The notes beneath the pieces were generated by a model. That model saw nothing but the letters and a program-made list of their open reading frames with translations, was not told the origin of the DNA and did not search any database. From Xestospongia bergquistia (lineage: Eukaryota; Porifera; Demospongiae; Haplosclerida; Petrosiidae), in the NCBI GenBank assembly GCA_963965975.1, contig OZ014412.1, forward strand, positions 11,079,849 to 11,143,848: 64,000 nt of DNA. Direction: 5' to 3'. Each line of letters opens with the position of its first letter. Position 1 is the stretch's first letter. Below, piece by piece: positions 24,780-37,814 of the stretch. The translations under genes and the position numbers were made by a program.

Positions 24780-26563
24780 TCTTGTTCTATTGCAATAAAA
24801 ATTTGTGGTAATAACTCCAAATCAGGGTCCACGAACCAAATTATGTGAGGATGACTATTTTCTTCATCAATAGCCTCAGTTAAAGGAGTTCCATGCTATA
24901 AAATATATATAATAAAGTTCAATAATTATGTGTTACACTCACAGCAACTTCCACAAGAAGAAATGGAATGTCAACTTTTGAGCTGAAGTTTTTTTTCTTT
25001 GGTTTAGTTGATAGAAAATATCCGAAACACATTAGAGCAGAAATACTTAGGACATCTGAAGAAATCTAAGAATAAGCCATATACAAAGAGTTTCTACCTT
25101 CATCATCAATTCTTTCATCATTGTATAAAGACCAGAGTGCATGTTGTAGACTAGCTTGAGCCTATATATATAACCTATAACTGCATGGGAACATTTTTTT
25201 CAGTAGTCTTCAAATAAACTGCATATAAATTGTCAACCTGCATTATCAGGTTAAATTCTTCTGCAGCCTGTGAAATGGTTAGCAGTCATTGCAATTCAGT
25301 ATAAAACTTACATTAACTGCCTTTTGTAGAAACGGGTATTGATTACATATATCTTTCACTTTGTGAACCGTACACAGGATCCACTCTTGTCGTCTTTTAA
25401 ATGTCCTGGCTATCCGAGAGACAATTTCGCCAACATTTGACCTTGGGTTTTCCATCTCTTTTTGTAAAAGACCCAAGTTCCTTTTGTGGCTCACTTCGTC
25501 ATCCTCAAACTCTAAAACTTCAAGGGAAGGATAAAAATACTTTCTTGGTCAATCTTTTTTTGGATGTGGAGATTTCTCTTCATCTCTTTTATCAGAAGTT
25601 GGATTTCTGTTGCAATTTTGGCATCTTGTATAAATAAAATCTGCCTAAGAGTCCTAATACATAAATAACACAAAGTCATTAGAATAAATTGTACCAACTT
25701 ACATATTCTTTTATAAATGAATCCTTTCTTAACAATGACCTATCCTTCTTGGAAGGTCGTTGTAGGTATACTAGTAGCATTGTAGCTAAAGTATGAACTA
25801 CATACTTTCTATCATCATTAGTCAACTTTTAAAGTCTAAAGTTGGCTTCTCCAAATGTAGGTATAGGAAATGGATCATGAACTCTACTAGACTAAAAAAG
25901 AATTAGTAGCAAAACAATATAATCACATACCTAATCTTTCTTAAAGGTTAATTTACTAAAAGCCATTGGTGAAGCTTTCTATGGTGTACCCATTTAATGA
26001 TATCATGCATACATGTCAACCTCTTTTGTTGATGAGGTGGACAACATTGAGCTACTCGTGGAGGCAACAGAAGATGATGAATTAATAGGAGGCAGTGAAG
26101 TGATCGATGGTGGTGAGTAAACATCATCAATGACTGAATCTTTAATTAAGATTTTAAAAAATTATTTAAATTAAGGAATAATTAATCGGACCACAGATCA
26201 ATGGCTTTAACACCTTGGATAGTATAAGCAGATAACCCTGCACTGAAATAACAGTGGGGTTAACGGCCTGTATCTTTACATAGGAGGTAACTATTATAAT
26301 TCACAAAACAGCTAAAGCACACCTTTGAATTTGCAAATGGAATGACCATAATATCATCAGACAATGGTGAAAATGGACTCCTCTCACAATAATCCTATAA
26401 AAAATATTAGTGGTCCTCATCTATTAAAGATTACACAGTGTAAAGACGATAGTATAATCTGTTAAGTTTTAGAAAAATAACTTTTGAAAGCCTGCTGTAT
26501 TTTGTCATAAAATCCTTGGTCTTGAAGCTAACTTCCAACCTCATCTACGTTTATTTTCTCCAT
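24780..26563 (-). pseudogene. SAMD3-like gene, decayed
   Basis: Several exons with good splice sites can be read on the minus strand: a start MEKINVDEVGS then a stop and LQDQGFYDKIQQAFKSYF; a serine-rich stretch (INSSSSVASTSSS); HDPFPIPTF, then after a TAA KLTNDDRKYVVHTLATMLLV; EFEDDEVSHKRN and IVSRIARTFKRRQEWIL; LQHALWSLYNDERIDDEG; VDIPFLLVEVA; HGTPLTEAIDEENSHPHIIW. The order and wording (PFPIPTF, a KYxVxxLAT helix, a TFxxRR helix, a final HP segment) fit the SAMD3-like proteins common in fish, cnidarians and sponges, whose role is unknown. In-frame stops in the first exon (about 26,530) and near 25,830 mark it as broken. The family call is from memory of conserved words. Confidence 0.45.
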
Positions 26564-26739
26564 TACGCACCAGCAGAAAGAGCCTATAAGATACAGACAA
26601 AACATGTGAATCTCTGGAAAATGCGCATGCGTGACCACACCTAACATCCAATCATGGCTTTTTGTGCAGTTTAAAGAGTGGAAAGTTTATTGAGGCTGGC
26701 ACACATTTCAATCTCACTCTACTGAGCCGAACGTTTTGT

Positions 26740-28925
26740 TTACATATGGTGTTTAAGGCTGTCAGCAAATCTTTCGAACATATGCTTCTATTTGCTCACA
26801 TTTGAACAGAAAACATAAGTATGCAAATTGGGAGGAAGCACAATCAGAAATTATTGCAGGAACATCTACTTATCTTCCTAATGAAATCAATAACATTGAG
26901 GACAATGTTAGTAATTTTAGACATGATGCCATAACTGATTCATTTCCTGATCATGAAGATGATGACATTATATAAGTGGTAATGAAGGTAATGTTGATGT
27001 TTCAGGCTGTATATCAACTGAAGACTATCTACAAAGGTCAGCTGCACTATTTTTGTTGACTTTAAAGGAGCGTTATCAGTGAACTCAGACTGCTATCAAT
27101 TTTTCGATCAGACAAGTTCAAAATATGATCCATTATTCTTTGCTAAATATTAGAAATTCTGCAGAGGCTGAGTTGATGGGCGTTATTACTGAAAACATCA
27201 CCCAGCCTGTTTATCAGATTACTTTGAACGTATAGATTCTTTCAAATCACTGCATTCAGAATATCTTCAAACTAAATTTTATAAAGACCATTATGGACTA
27301 GTTGTAAGTTCAAATAATGAATTTACATGTACATGAACTCACCTGTCAGTACATGCTCTTGGCACTGTTTGTGTACCAAGCAACAATACAATATAATTAT
27401 TTCATGCAGTTATGTGTTTAGTACTGTATTAAGTGATTAGTGCTTGTAATTATATATAGGAGCCAAAAACAATTGTCTTAGGTACTAGATTGGTCACTTG
27501 TAGGAATGGAACTTTAAATGAAAAGAAAGATACTTTTCAACTACATTCCTTTACTGGATGGCCTAAAATCATTTCTCTCTAATCACGAAATATTTGATGA
27601 GGTGATTATTGATGTACATGTCCATCAGTTAATGTGAAAATATCTTTATACTAGTTTGTACTTGTACAATTCTGTATCTGTTATATAAAAAGTATCATTT
27701 CACAGGTTATGAAATCTCTTTCTCAGCCACCAGCCGATTATTGTGATGAATCACGTTATAAATCTCACCTTTGTATAGAGAAGATACCAATACACTGCAA
27801 ATAATTGGATATTTTGATTAAGTTGAAGTTTGTAACTCTCTTGGCAGTCATGCTGGTGTTCACAAGTTAGGTGTTCACAAGTTAGGTGCTTAATAGTTTA
27901 GTACTATTGCCCATATTTTTATTATATATTTCACTAGGTATGTCTTACTTTACCCTAGGAAAATCTTAAACCAGAACTACAATCTTCACAAAGCGCCATT
28001 CAGTTAATTGCATGTATTACATCTCAGAACTTGACAAGATATGGATTTTCTGCAATACTTCGACCTTTTATTGACGATGTTAATACATTATGCGAGGTAA
28101 ATGATATATGATAAGAAATGGGCTTTAGGTATGCATATGTGTATCATGTGCCGCCTTTGTGCACAATTTAAAATTAGAAAACCCCACCCCTAATGTTAAA
28201 TTGTACAGATTATTTTGTGTAAGATTACACTATCATTGTTCTATTTAATGCACAACACAGTTATTTCATATACAGTTTTACTTAACTACCATTTTGTGTA
28301 GGATGGTCTTTCTTTCACCTTGACTGGAAACAATGTCACTATATACGGCACACTTTTTTGGTTTTAGCTGATAATTTAGCAGCTCATCAGCTGGGAGGAT
28401 ACAAAGTTGGAGTTGGCTTTTCTCTACGCAAGTGCCGTGTATGTATGGTCACTGATTCAGACATACAAACAAAAGTATTTTAATTGTTCATGATTTAGAT
28501 TTTTAACATGCATGAGTATTTTACAGGAAGGACAATTCCATCAAAGAACTCCTCAGGAGTATGTCTTCCATTCTTCTCTATTGAATGGTCTATATGCTTC
28601 AGACAACTTGACTACTTATGGATTAAATTATTCAAGTCCTCTCAATGAAGTGCATTACTTTCATGTAGTTAATGGCCAACTTCCACAAGATATTATGCAT
28701 ACATTATTTGAAGGTGTCTTACCAAAGGAAATCCAACTTATGCTACAACATTTTGTTTTTGTTGTCATCTTAGATTTGTTTAATGCAAGGTTATCACATT
28801 TTGTATATGGTAGATCAGACCTTAAGAACAAACCACCAAAAGCTTTTGAAGACTATCATATTAGAGGAACAACAAAGCTAAGTTTATTTGAGTCAATCAT
28901 TCTGATTAAGAAGTTTCTTTTCTAA
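26740..28925 (+). pseudogene. Transposase-type gene, decayed
   Basis: Pieces in order: a C2H2-like start (ASICSHLNRKHKYANWEEA, 26,785); SGCISTEDYLQRSAALFLLT (27,005), stopped by a TGA after LKERYQ; YIPLLDGLKSFLSN (27,541); NLKPELQSSQSAIQLIACIT (27,962); LADNLAAHQLGGYKVGVGFS then RKCRVCMVT (28,367); and a last open exon from 28,512 with FHVVNGQLPQDIMHTLFEGV. The block matches a multi-exon protein family spread through invertebrate and fish genomes with the words GDNLA, CRxC and DIMHxLxEG, generally taken as DNA-transposon derived; I cannot name the superfamily. Stops and shifted frames show decay. It lies head to head with the SAMD3-like relic. Confidence 0.5.
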
Positions 28926-29055
28926 CAGTTCATGTATGATGTTGTATTGATAAAATTTACTGATGTGATAGTTATCCGTTGAATTAACAATAATAAAAAA
29001 ATTTATCTCTTCTTATGCTACAATTTAAATCAAGATGTTCATATATTCATTTTAG

Positions 29056-29209
29056 GTTCATGTTTAATCCTTAAGTTAAAGTATTCCGGATGTTGTAAAT
29101 GGTCCTTGACATCAGCATGTTACCATCATGATTACTATTGTGATGAATACTGTCACAAATACAGCGATTACTGTAGTGACATAGCTGATATTGATTGTTA
29201 CTTTGACTG
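29056..29209 (+). pseudogene. Orphan somatomedin-B exon
   Basis: Between TTTTAG and GTAAGA the frame reads GSCLILKLKYSGCCKWSLTS, then ACYHHDYYCDEYCHKYSDYC and SDIADIDC. It is clearly related to the gene C exon at 45418-45615. Two cysteines are changed to tyrosine (CYC to YYC, and DCC to DYC). Its length (154 nt) breaks the phase-1 symmetry of the gene C exon. No flanking exons are seen, so it is probably dead. Confidence 0.5.
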
Positions 29210-31190
29210 GTAAGACAAATCAATAGCTCATGTAATATATCAGTGATCATCTGAAAATAAGATACACAAAGGGCATAGCAGTGCCTGCACATATTTTTAG
29301 CATCTATTTAATAATTAATATAGTGGAGTAGTATAGGGTACATGAGAACTTCAAAGAGTACTGATTTCGTTGATATGATAATAACACAAAACATTAGTCA
29401 CACAATTTGTTAATACTTTATAGTTTGTCTAATGTGTCCAAAAGTGTATTTATATATACAGCATATATGCATAATAAATATTATACAGTTCAATGCATTA
29501 TATAAACATGTCTAAAAGGAAATTTATAAAAGATATCACTCATGCAATGGGCTATTTAGACTGAACAATATTTTCACATATTAAACACTTGTTAGGTCTA
29601 TATACATTATATAGAAGTTACACTCACATTCAAAATGTGACTATTAGATTATACACTCTCAAACATGTGCCCATATAATGTTTTTTATATATAGTCCATC
29701 AATGTATGAAAAGTTGTATATGTATGAAGTTACTAAATTGCCTCTTACAAGCTAAGATGTAACAATTATCAAATATTTATTGCTATTTCTTCATTATCCA
29801 CACAGTGACTGAATTATTAATGACAATTGATGTGGGCCTGTCCTTGCTCCATCCCTAACTAGTACTGTGTGTGGTTGTACTTATTATTTATAGTAGTATA
29901 TGTATGATTTTTAGAAAAAATATATATGATTATTATATGATTAAATGTATTAATAATTGTCATCGTGTATTTTTGACAAGAAAGTTTTTATGTTGCCATT
30001 TGATAACATATATTTTGTTTTAAACAGCAAAACTATACTTGTTATAGAATTTTTCCTATATAATATATTATGTGTTTTTGAAAACTTGTTATTAGAAATG
30101 ATATTTTGATACATAATTATGTCAGTAGCACAGTTAAATAAAGACTTTAATTCTGATCAATAGTTGGAATTGTTTAAGCTTTTAAAATGTTACTTAATAT
30201 ATTCTCTATATATGTTATGTATTTGTACACAAGTGACTGATTACTTTCTCTTTAAACTTGTAAAGAAATTGTTAAAGACTAAAAGGATGATTATTGACAA
30301 ATCAACAGAAGCAAGTACAAAGATATCTTTATCAATAACTTGAATGTTCCTTAAAGAGCTTTGTCTATAGGTAATTTTTAGGGTTTTTAGCTTATCCCTA
30401 TTCATAAACCTAGAACTCTAGAATAAAAGTTATTTATCACATTGTTCACATTTATAGAATGAGGGATAGTTGAACTTAATAAACATGATAATTCTATAAA
30501 TAATGGTTAAATTTTATAAAACAGAATGTTTTTTTCTCAAGCCTTTCATCAACTAAATAATATAAAATATGAAATCAACAATAAATGATGGCTATATACA
30601 AAGCATAGTGTACATTATGATAATTCAAGAAGAAATTATCCCCTGAGGATTTTTATTATTAATTTTGTAGAAGAGTGTCTTTAATGATGGACTCTTCAAT
30701 CAAGTAGAGATGTCCAGTTAAGGTTTAATATAAGTCCTGGATTAATATTGATCATGTTATAGATGGTTCTCATGTAAATGGCTTCTTTAGTTTGTCTCTT
30801 CTACTAGTTTATATCATACCCTGGTCCCAAAGAATTTTAATCCTGTGTTAATGCAGTTGTATACAATGGAGTTGCTTGTCAATGTATCTCCAGTTTTGAC
30901 TGCTCTCTGATCTTTTAATTTCCATATCTACATATACACACAGTCAGGTAGAATATAATAGAATTATAGCAGTTGTTAGTTACATATCCTTTTGAGAAGT
31001 TGTATATTTAAGTATATGAAGTTCCATATTAAGCAATAATCAACAAAGTTCACATTGTTTTTGCCAAGTCAATTAAGTGACTATGAATCAGTTATAATCA
31101 GTACAAGAGATATACTTATTCCTAATAGTAATATTTACTAGTAACTTACATCTAATGCATAATTTAATACTGAATTTAAACATTTACTCA
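29210..31190. other. Non-coding part of the inverted repeat
   Basis: No open frame or splice pattern was recognised. It contains the 30.0-30.8 kb copy of the repeat also seen at 21.2-21.8 kb. Confidence 0.4.
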
Positions 31191-31208
31191 AACATTTGAC
31201 TTTCCTAG

Positions 31209-31425
31209 ATCTTGCGTGCAAGCTAATGAGCTTAGTAATTTTAATGATGTCATTAAAGCTGTTGGACCTCTTTCGATGTTATACTTGGAAGAAGCTTTTA
31301 ATATATTTTACTTTGATTCAGATAAGCTCAAATGCTCTAGTCAGCTCGAGGACATCATCTTCTTACTATCTACTTATATTTTACCCACTGTCATCTGTGG
31401 TAGTGATAGCTCCATTTCAGAATAG
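31209..31425 (+). other. Possible coding exon, unknown family
   Basis: After TTTCCTAG one frame is open for about 70 codons: SCVQANELSNFNDVIKAVGP, LSMLYLEEAFNIFYF, then SSQLEDIIFLLSTYILP. The inverted copy (58,463-58,215) keeps most of the words but has a one-base insertion near its start and further shifts. The family is not recognised. It may be a leftover exon carried by the duplication. Confidence 0.25.
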
Positions 31426-32239
31426 TATATATATATCCAATTAAAAAATACAGTAATAGTTGAATATGGTTTTGTCACTTCAGCAAGTACATCAAACATC
31501 ATCAATGATGTTGTAGGATTCTTAAAGGTAACTAAAGTGTTGATTTAGACTTTGAGTTAAAGAGTGAATATCTGTCAAGAAACATTAATTATGATCGTGT
31601 ACTTATTAGTAGGAAGTTACATTATAAACCAGCAAAAGAAGGACTACACAAGTAAGACAGAAATACTAGCTATGTTGATTTATTAATGAGACAGTCAACA
31701 AACATTTGATGTTATGGCACAATTTATGAGAGTTGAAGTTGCAATGAGGTTATGAATGTTATAAAACAAATGAGATGAAGAGTCAGACTGGAAAAGATTA
31801 GAAAAACTATATTTGGAATAATTGGTGTTACATTATACGTTAGGTGGACACAGTAATTAAGAAGGTTATATCATGACAGTGTTATATATTAAGAGCATGC
31901 ACATTATAATACAATGAGAAGAAGGGTCACATTATAAGAAAGATTAGAAAGAAGAGTTACATATGCGTATGAAATAGTGGATAAAAGGACAATATAATGT
32001 ACATAAAGAAGACACAGTGGATAGGAGGTTATGTATGCAATCATATCATAAGTGTAGTTCAAGAATCATTTCATACTCTAAGCATATAAATTAAATTGTA
32101 GGATATCCATGTGTATATAAACTCAAGTAAAAACAATAGCTATCTAAAAATAGAAAGTGGTTTGTGCTTAATATATGCAAATACATACATTGTGATTATA
32201 ATTATTCTGATCAAATATATAACTGTCTTGTAGACAGTG

Positions 32240-32700
32240 CAGCTTTCTTTCTGCTGCAATAGTTTACCATTCAAAACATCCTACCATATCAACATTAATA
32301 GATAATAACTATATAATTATATAGAGAACAAAATAATAATATATATCTACAAAAAATTGACTTACTAACAGTTATCAGAAAATATTGTCACTCATCTAAT
32401 CACATTCTTGGTTGCAATAATAGACAATAATCAATATACATTTAGTAAGTAAATCTGCTTGAAATATTAGACAATAATTGATTTATAACCACAAAATTTT
32501 AATATTCATATATATTTAGGATTATATTAGATGTGATTAACTAGTCTTCATATATGCAAAGGCTATTACTTATATTATATATATATATATAGATACAAAG
32601 TAAAATGTTACAAGAAACAAAAACATATTTTATGCAAGAATGCTAACCAATAAATGTTAAATGTTATCTGACTTCTCTGCACAAGCTAAGTCACTTAAAA
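32240..32700. repeat. Copy 1 of a 460-bp repeat
   Basis: It runs from TTTCTGCTGCAATAGTTT to TCTCTGCACAAGCT. A direct copy lies at 34,630-35,095 and an inverted copy at 57,480-57,955. The second and third copies are closer to each other than to this one. It is non-coding. Confidence 0.8.
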
Positions 32701-33764
32701 TAGATTATGAAACCATAAGACCAGTGATCTAACATGACTTGCCATGAAAGTCTTGTGACCTATATTGGAAGTTAATTAGGACAATGCACAACTAGACCTC
32801 AATTTAGCTGTTTTGTTATAGAGTCTTTGACAGGTAACAAAAAGGATTAGAGCCTTTATGATCTCTTAATAAAGCTAAAAACAGAACTTATTCAATGCAA
32901 GTTTGTCATTAATTGTAAGATTGATAGTTTAACAAACTAATCTAAATAATCAATCTTCAGTATTTTAGTTGTTTTACAATATTACTGATAGTTTTCATTA
33001 AAAATTAGTATGACTTACATGAAGTGGGGAAATTTCCAGAAAATCTGTCCTTAGTATTTGAAACATTGGTATAAATGTTCTTTTATACTTTGAGATATTT
33101 TTATTTTGAATTTTTTCAAAATGTGTTAATCCTGTGGTTTACAGGTAAAGGTGTCAGTACAGTATTAACTATATGTGTTAAGGAACAGTCCCAGATGGGA
33201 TTATTGGACATGTCTTATAGTTATAATATTAACTGATTCAGTCCACAATGTCAACTCCATAATATCTCATTACCATAATGTAAACAGTCATCTCAGGTAA
33301 CCATCATCAGTGTTCTATGAAGATATTAAATGGAGACCAGTAATATTGAGGTAATTAGAGTAAACCAATGACTACTGTGATGTCAGTGGAACACATAATA
33401 GGTAATAGACATTCTTATAATAAAGAAAACATAAAAAGCCTCCCTGTATATTTCTTTGTGGGTAGAGTACATCGTACACGTTGTAATAGTAAATTGACTT
33501 TATCATTAATTATTATTAATTAATTAGTAAGTGTTTATGTGTATACGTGCACGTGATTTTTCAATCTGTTAGAAAGTGCTCTTATCATTCTGTTACATAT
33601 ATAAGTTCTGTCAGTTTGTATGTTTTACTTCTTTTCAGTCGTTATTCATTATTCAATAAAATACTAACTGTACTAGTGCAGTCCAAAGCAAAGTGAACTT
33701 GCTCAGTTTAAAATCATGACTGTTATTGGCTTTAAAAATAGGTAGCAGCTTCAAAGCAGGCCAT

Positions 33765-33767
<3 letters not shown>

Positions 33768-33829
<62 letters not shown>
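33768..33829. repeat. (TA)n microsatellite
   Basis: About 62 bases of uninterrupted TA. The right arm of the inverted repeat has no equivalent run. Confidence 0.95.
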
Positions 33830-33832
<3 letters not shown>

Positions 33833-34629
33833 TCATTATTTAGAGGTCTATGTGCATGCATTATATAGATATTATTATTATTGTTATATGTTACACTGAA
33901 ATCAAGTTCAGCAGATTAATATATTGTATGTATAAAAACATATACCACTTTGTTAGATATAAACATTGTGCACTAATCTATTAAGGAAAGTACATCAATC
34001 ATACTATTCATAGTACTGATTTGTTTCTTATCATAATTTTAACTCATAGCAGCTATGATCATCATACTATTTAAGATCTTATATCTCAAGTTAATGATCA
34101 ACAGACATTTTTAATTGATCAAATCTTTTAATTAGCTACTGTATGTAGAGTCATACTGTAGCAACATCATATGTTTTCATTTGCAAACACATAACTATAT
34201 CACTTCATAGTACAAATATCAAGTGAGGTAGTATTATAGAGGTTTTTGTATATGTTTTATAATACATCCTAATCCTGAAGGCAACGATTACACATTTTAC
34301 TACAACTAAAAAGAATTGATTTATAAATGTTAGTTATGAATTACAGTAAAATTATATCATCCTTTTAAATACTAGTTTTGATTAGAACACTTTTTGTATT
34401 TTTAGCTTTAGTAATAATCTTTACTTTTAGTTTTAGTTATGGTTGTACCAAAACAACAGTATTCTCAGGGCATCATATAAATCTAGTACTAACATGATAA
34501 TATTATATGTACATTGAGTCATTTCTACATATGTTTCATAACCTAAAGTCTACAGAAAATTATGTCCATTGTGTGTGGCTGAGAGAAACAACTATTACAT
34601 TTTTTTAAATATCGCTAACAGTCAAATTT

Positions 34630-35095
34630 TTTTCTTTCTGCTGCAATATTTTGTCATTCAAAACATCCTATCATATCTTCATTAATAGATAAAAACTATC
34701 TAATTATATAGAGAACAAAATAATAATAATTATATCTACAAAAAATGGACTTACTAACAGTTATCAGAAAATATTGTCACTAATCAGATCACATTATTGG
34801 TTGTAATAATAGACAATAATCAATATAATATATTTAGTAAGTAAAATTAATAGTTAAGGACAATCATACTTGAAATATTAGACAATAATTGATTTATAAT
34901 AACAAAATTTTAATATTCATATATATTTAGGATTATATTAGATGCCATTATCTAGTCTTCATATATGTAAAGGCTATATATTACTTATATTATCTATAAG
35001 ATACAAACTAAAATGTCACAAGAAACAAAAACATGTTTTATGCAAGAATGCTGACCAATAAATGTTAAATGTTATCTGACTTGTCTGCACAAGCT
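34630..35095. repeat. Copy 2 of the 460-bp repeat
   Basis: Near-identical, in inverted orientation, to 57,480-57,960, over more than 450 bases with very few differences. This is the best-preserved part of the long inverted repeat. Confidence 0.85.
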
Positions 35096-35225
35096 CAGCA
35101 ATATTATAAGAATCTTAAAAAAACATACATGTAGCTGCATTTTGTTTTTTTGCATACTCTTAAATAAAATAGTGTCTTGAGAGAGGCAAGTCTTATTAAA
35201 TTAACTACTTTTATTAAATTATATA

Positions 35226-35262
35226 TATATATATTAAATTATATACATACATACATATATAC

Positions 35263-35305
<43 letters not shown>

Positions 35306-35310
35306 AATTT
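35226..35310. repeat. Low-complexity TA / TACA tract
   Basis: Mixed TA and ATAC repeats. The open frame across it is an artefact. Confidence 0.85.
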
Positions 35311-36984
35311 AATTTTTAATGATCTTGTGAAGGTGATAAGCTTCTACAACTATTTTGAGTTATTTGTGTACAAAAAGAAAGATATTTACACTATGCATCC
35401 AATGAAAGATGTAGTTATACTTTAAACTTTTAATTATTAGTGATTTTTAGTGTGTTGACAATAATTTTTCAGGACTGGCAGCTCAGCATTACTGAGTCAA
35501 ACAGTGCTTTTGTCACTAAAGGAACAGTTTTGAAAAATGGTGACTACTATACATGCATCTTTTTGATGCGTAAAATTTCATAATACAGTGTAGTTTATAT
35601 ATAATGTCAGTTGTAAGTAACATTAGTAGTGCTATAGATCAGAGTTCTTTAATGATTTGGTCCTTAGACATTAATTTGATGATTACCCACAGACATCTTG
35701 ATCAGTCTTTTCAATTATGAACACATCTGTCTTTTATTAATTATCACTCGCATCATAACAGAATAACTCTGTCACATCACATTATGCTGTGGGGTAGTTT
35801 GTAATACAGACATGGATTGTAAATGAGGATCTTACTTATAACCACACATTTAGGGTCTTAGTAATAAATTATATAATCCCAAAACTGCAGCTACATTCAC
35901 TGAAAATAGCAACAATAATTATCCTATGAGACAGCAAAATAGGTTCTTTTATAATTTTTTGAGAGGATGAAGAACAACAGCCATATGTTGATATGTGGAT
36001 CATACTTTTTTTGTTGCTATACAGACAAATTGCTTGAAACCATTCTTGTATATAGAATGAACTAGGTTGGGTACTAAGGATAGTGTACCAAATATAGAAA
36101 ATATAGCCAGACCAATATCCCATACTAAAGAGTACGATGAAGATCATAAACAGGCTTTCATTTTTTTGTCAACGTAAACTAACAAGATGTAAAGGACTTA
36201 TATTCTAATTGTAAGAGTCCAATTGTTGTACATCCAGTGTTGGGCCTTTAATACATCATGTTTAGACTGGATATCATTGATTATAGGAACATATTCCTGC
36301 AGAAGTCCCAAGCAATGGGACCTTGTGACCTCATATAAGACTATGTGAGCTTATGTACTTAAACATGTTGTTTTACCTTAAATGAAACAGAAGAGATGTG
36401 AAAACAATGGAAATGGTGGAAAATCACACTTAGAAACAGTCCTTTATTTACTCATGAATACTAAACCTTAAAAATTAAACCTTAAAATTCTATACCCCAT
36501 AAACCTGAACTTTTGTCATTTCCACCATTTCTGCTTTTTTTGGTGTTCTGCCATTTTTCCATGCCCAATCAATCATAATGGAACTCTTGTATTAAGTAAT
36601 AAAAAGTTAGTGTCATTTATAATACAAGATCTGGAATAACAGTGTTTACATGTAACAATTATGAACAAGTGTCCAGTCTGCCCTCTTAGAGGGCAATGGT
36701 AATGGTATTTTCGTAATCATGAAATAATGGTAATTGTGATAATTACATGACAATGTAATTGACAATATCTGATAAATAGGCTTATAGAAAGGAATGTATT
36801 GATCATTTGGCTAAGTAGCCTTGTTATTGTCAACTCAACTGCTGATTCAGGTAACCAGCACTACCATTCTATAAAGCAAAAGTATATAATAATTCATACT
36901 TAAAATTAATATTCATCTACTTTTGTGTATATCTTTTATCTTGAGTAAAATATGTCTGCTTGTTTCTAAGGTTTTAACTTTAAT
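35311..36984. other. No recognised gene
   Basis: Mostly AT-rich. A minus-strand frame of 92 codons at 35,869-36,147 and broken plus-strand frames at 35,880-36,350 show no recognisable domain. This stretch forms the left end of the spacer between the arms of the long inverted repeat. Confidence 0.35.
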
Positions 36985-37330
36985 TTGAATCTTTAATTGG
37001 AGTAACTACTGGGTATAGAGTTGCTTTTCCCCAAAATCTATTTAAAAGAAGTGAAACAAGTTGATTCCTAACAAGATGTTCTGTTTTCAAAAATACCGGT
37101 ATCTATAAACTCATCCCACTTCTTCTTTTTTGTTGGAAACTTCACTAACATTGTTTGAATAGTGTGGCTAAATATTTTGTCAAGGCCATTCATTATTTTG
37201 ATAGAACAAGAAAATGTTTGTTACAATTTAAACTCATTTTTGCATGGTATAGCAGTGTGTCTTCTCTTCCCATTGGAATCTCAACCATTTTTGATCCTTC
37301 TGTCTGGTCAACAGAGCAAAGGTAGGCTTT
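36985..37330 (-). pseudogene. Ty3/gypsy integrase fragment
   Basis: On the minus strand the words NGLDKIFSHTIQTMLVKFPT, KKWDEFIDTGIFE, NRTSC, ESTCFTSF and a shifted ILGKSN match the late integrase region of Ty3/gypsy elements (NGLxERxNxTLxxML, WDExLxTxxFxYNTS, FTPFxxxFGR). Several stops break it. No reverse transcriptase or LTR was found nearby. Confidence 0.5.
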
Positions 37331-37814
37331 CTTCAGATACATTTTAATCACATTCTTGAATGAGATCTCTGATCATCTGAATATTTTCCATCTTGAAGTG
37401 TTGTCAATGTAGGAACTGATTAATTAGTGTTTTCAGACTCAATACTGGTCATATCACTTTTGAGATAAGAAACATCTGTGACACCAATTATAGAAACCAC
37501 TGAACTCACAATACTTTATCTACAACTTAATTTAGCAACAATAACTGATCTTGTGCTTAGCAAATTATGGAAATTACTAAATCAGACTAGCAACTTAGTA
37601 ATCATACAACATTTATAATATGAAATAATTAAAAATAGTTATTAATGCTCGAATATAATTATTAACTTACCACTGGTCTATCAAATCACGTTTTAGGCCC
37701 ACCAATTGTTTACATGCATTTACATATACAAGAATAGCAACTGGCCAGTAGACCATTCATTTTGAAATAATTCTTTTAAATTATAATTTAATTAAGGGTA
37801 GGGCCATTAATATC

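Larger units (their letters stand above)
28890..35095. repeat. Long inverted repeat, left arm (inner part)
   Basis: This stretch matches 60,710-56,190 in inverted orientation. Matches were read at 28,890-29,020, 29,050-31,370, 31,950-33,170, 34,080-34,580 and 34,630-35,095. The right arm lacks about 570 bp (31,380-31,950) and part of 33,170-34,080. The match begins inside the last exon of the transposase-type relic. No intact gene is seen in it. Confidence 0.75.

Noticed and set aside
28512..28925. 137-codon frame as an intact single-exon gene
   Set aside because: Its start aligns with the middle of a larger transposase-type protein whose earlier exons upstream are broken. It is only the last open exon of a relic.
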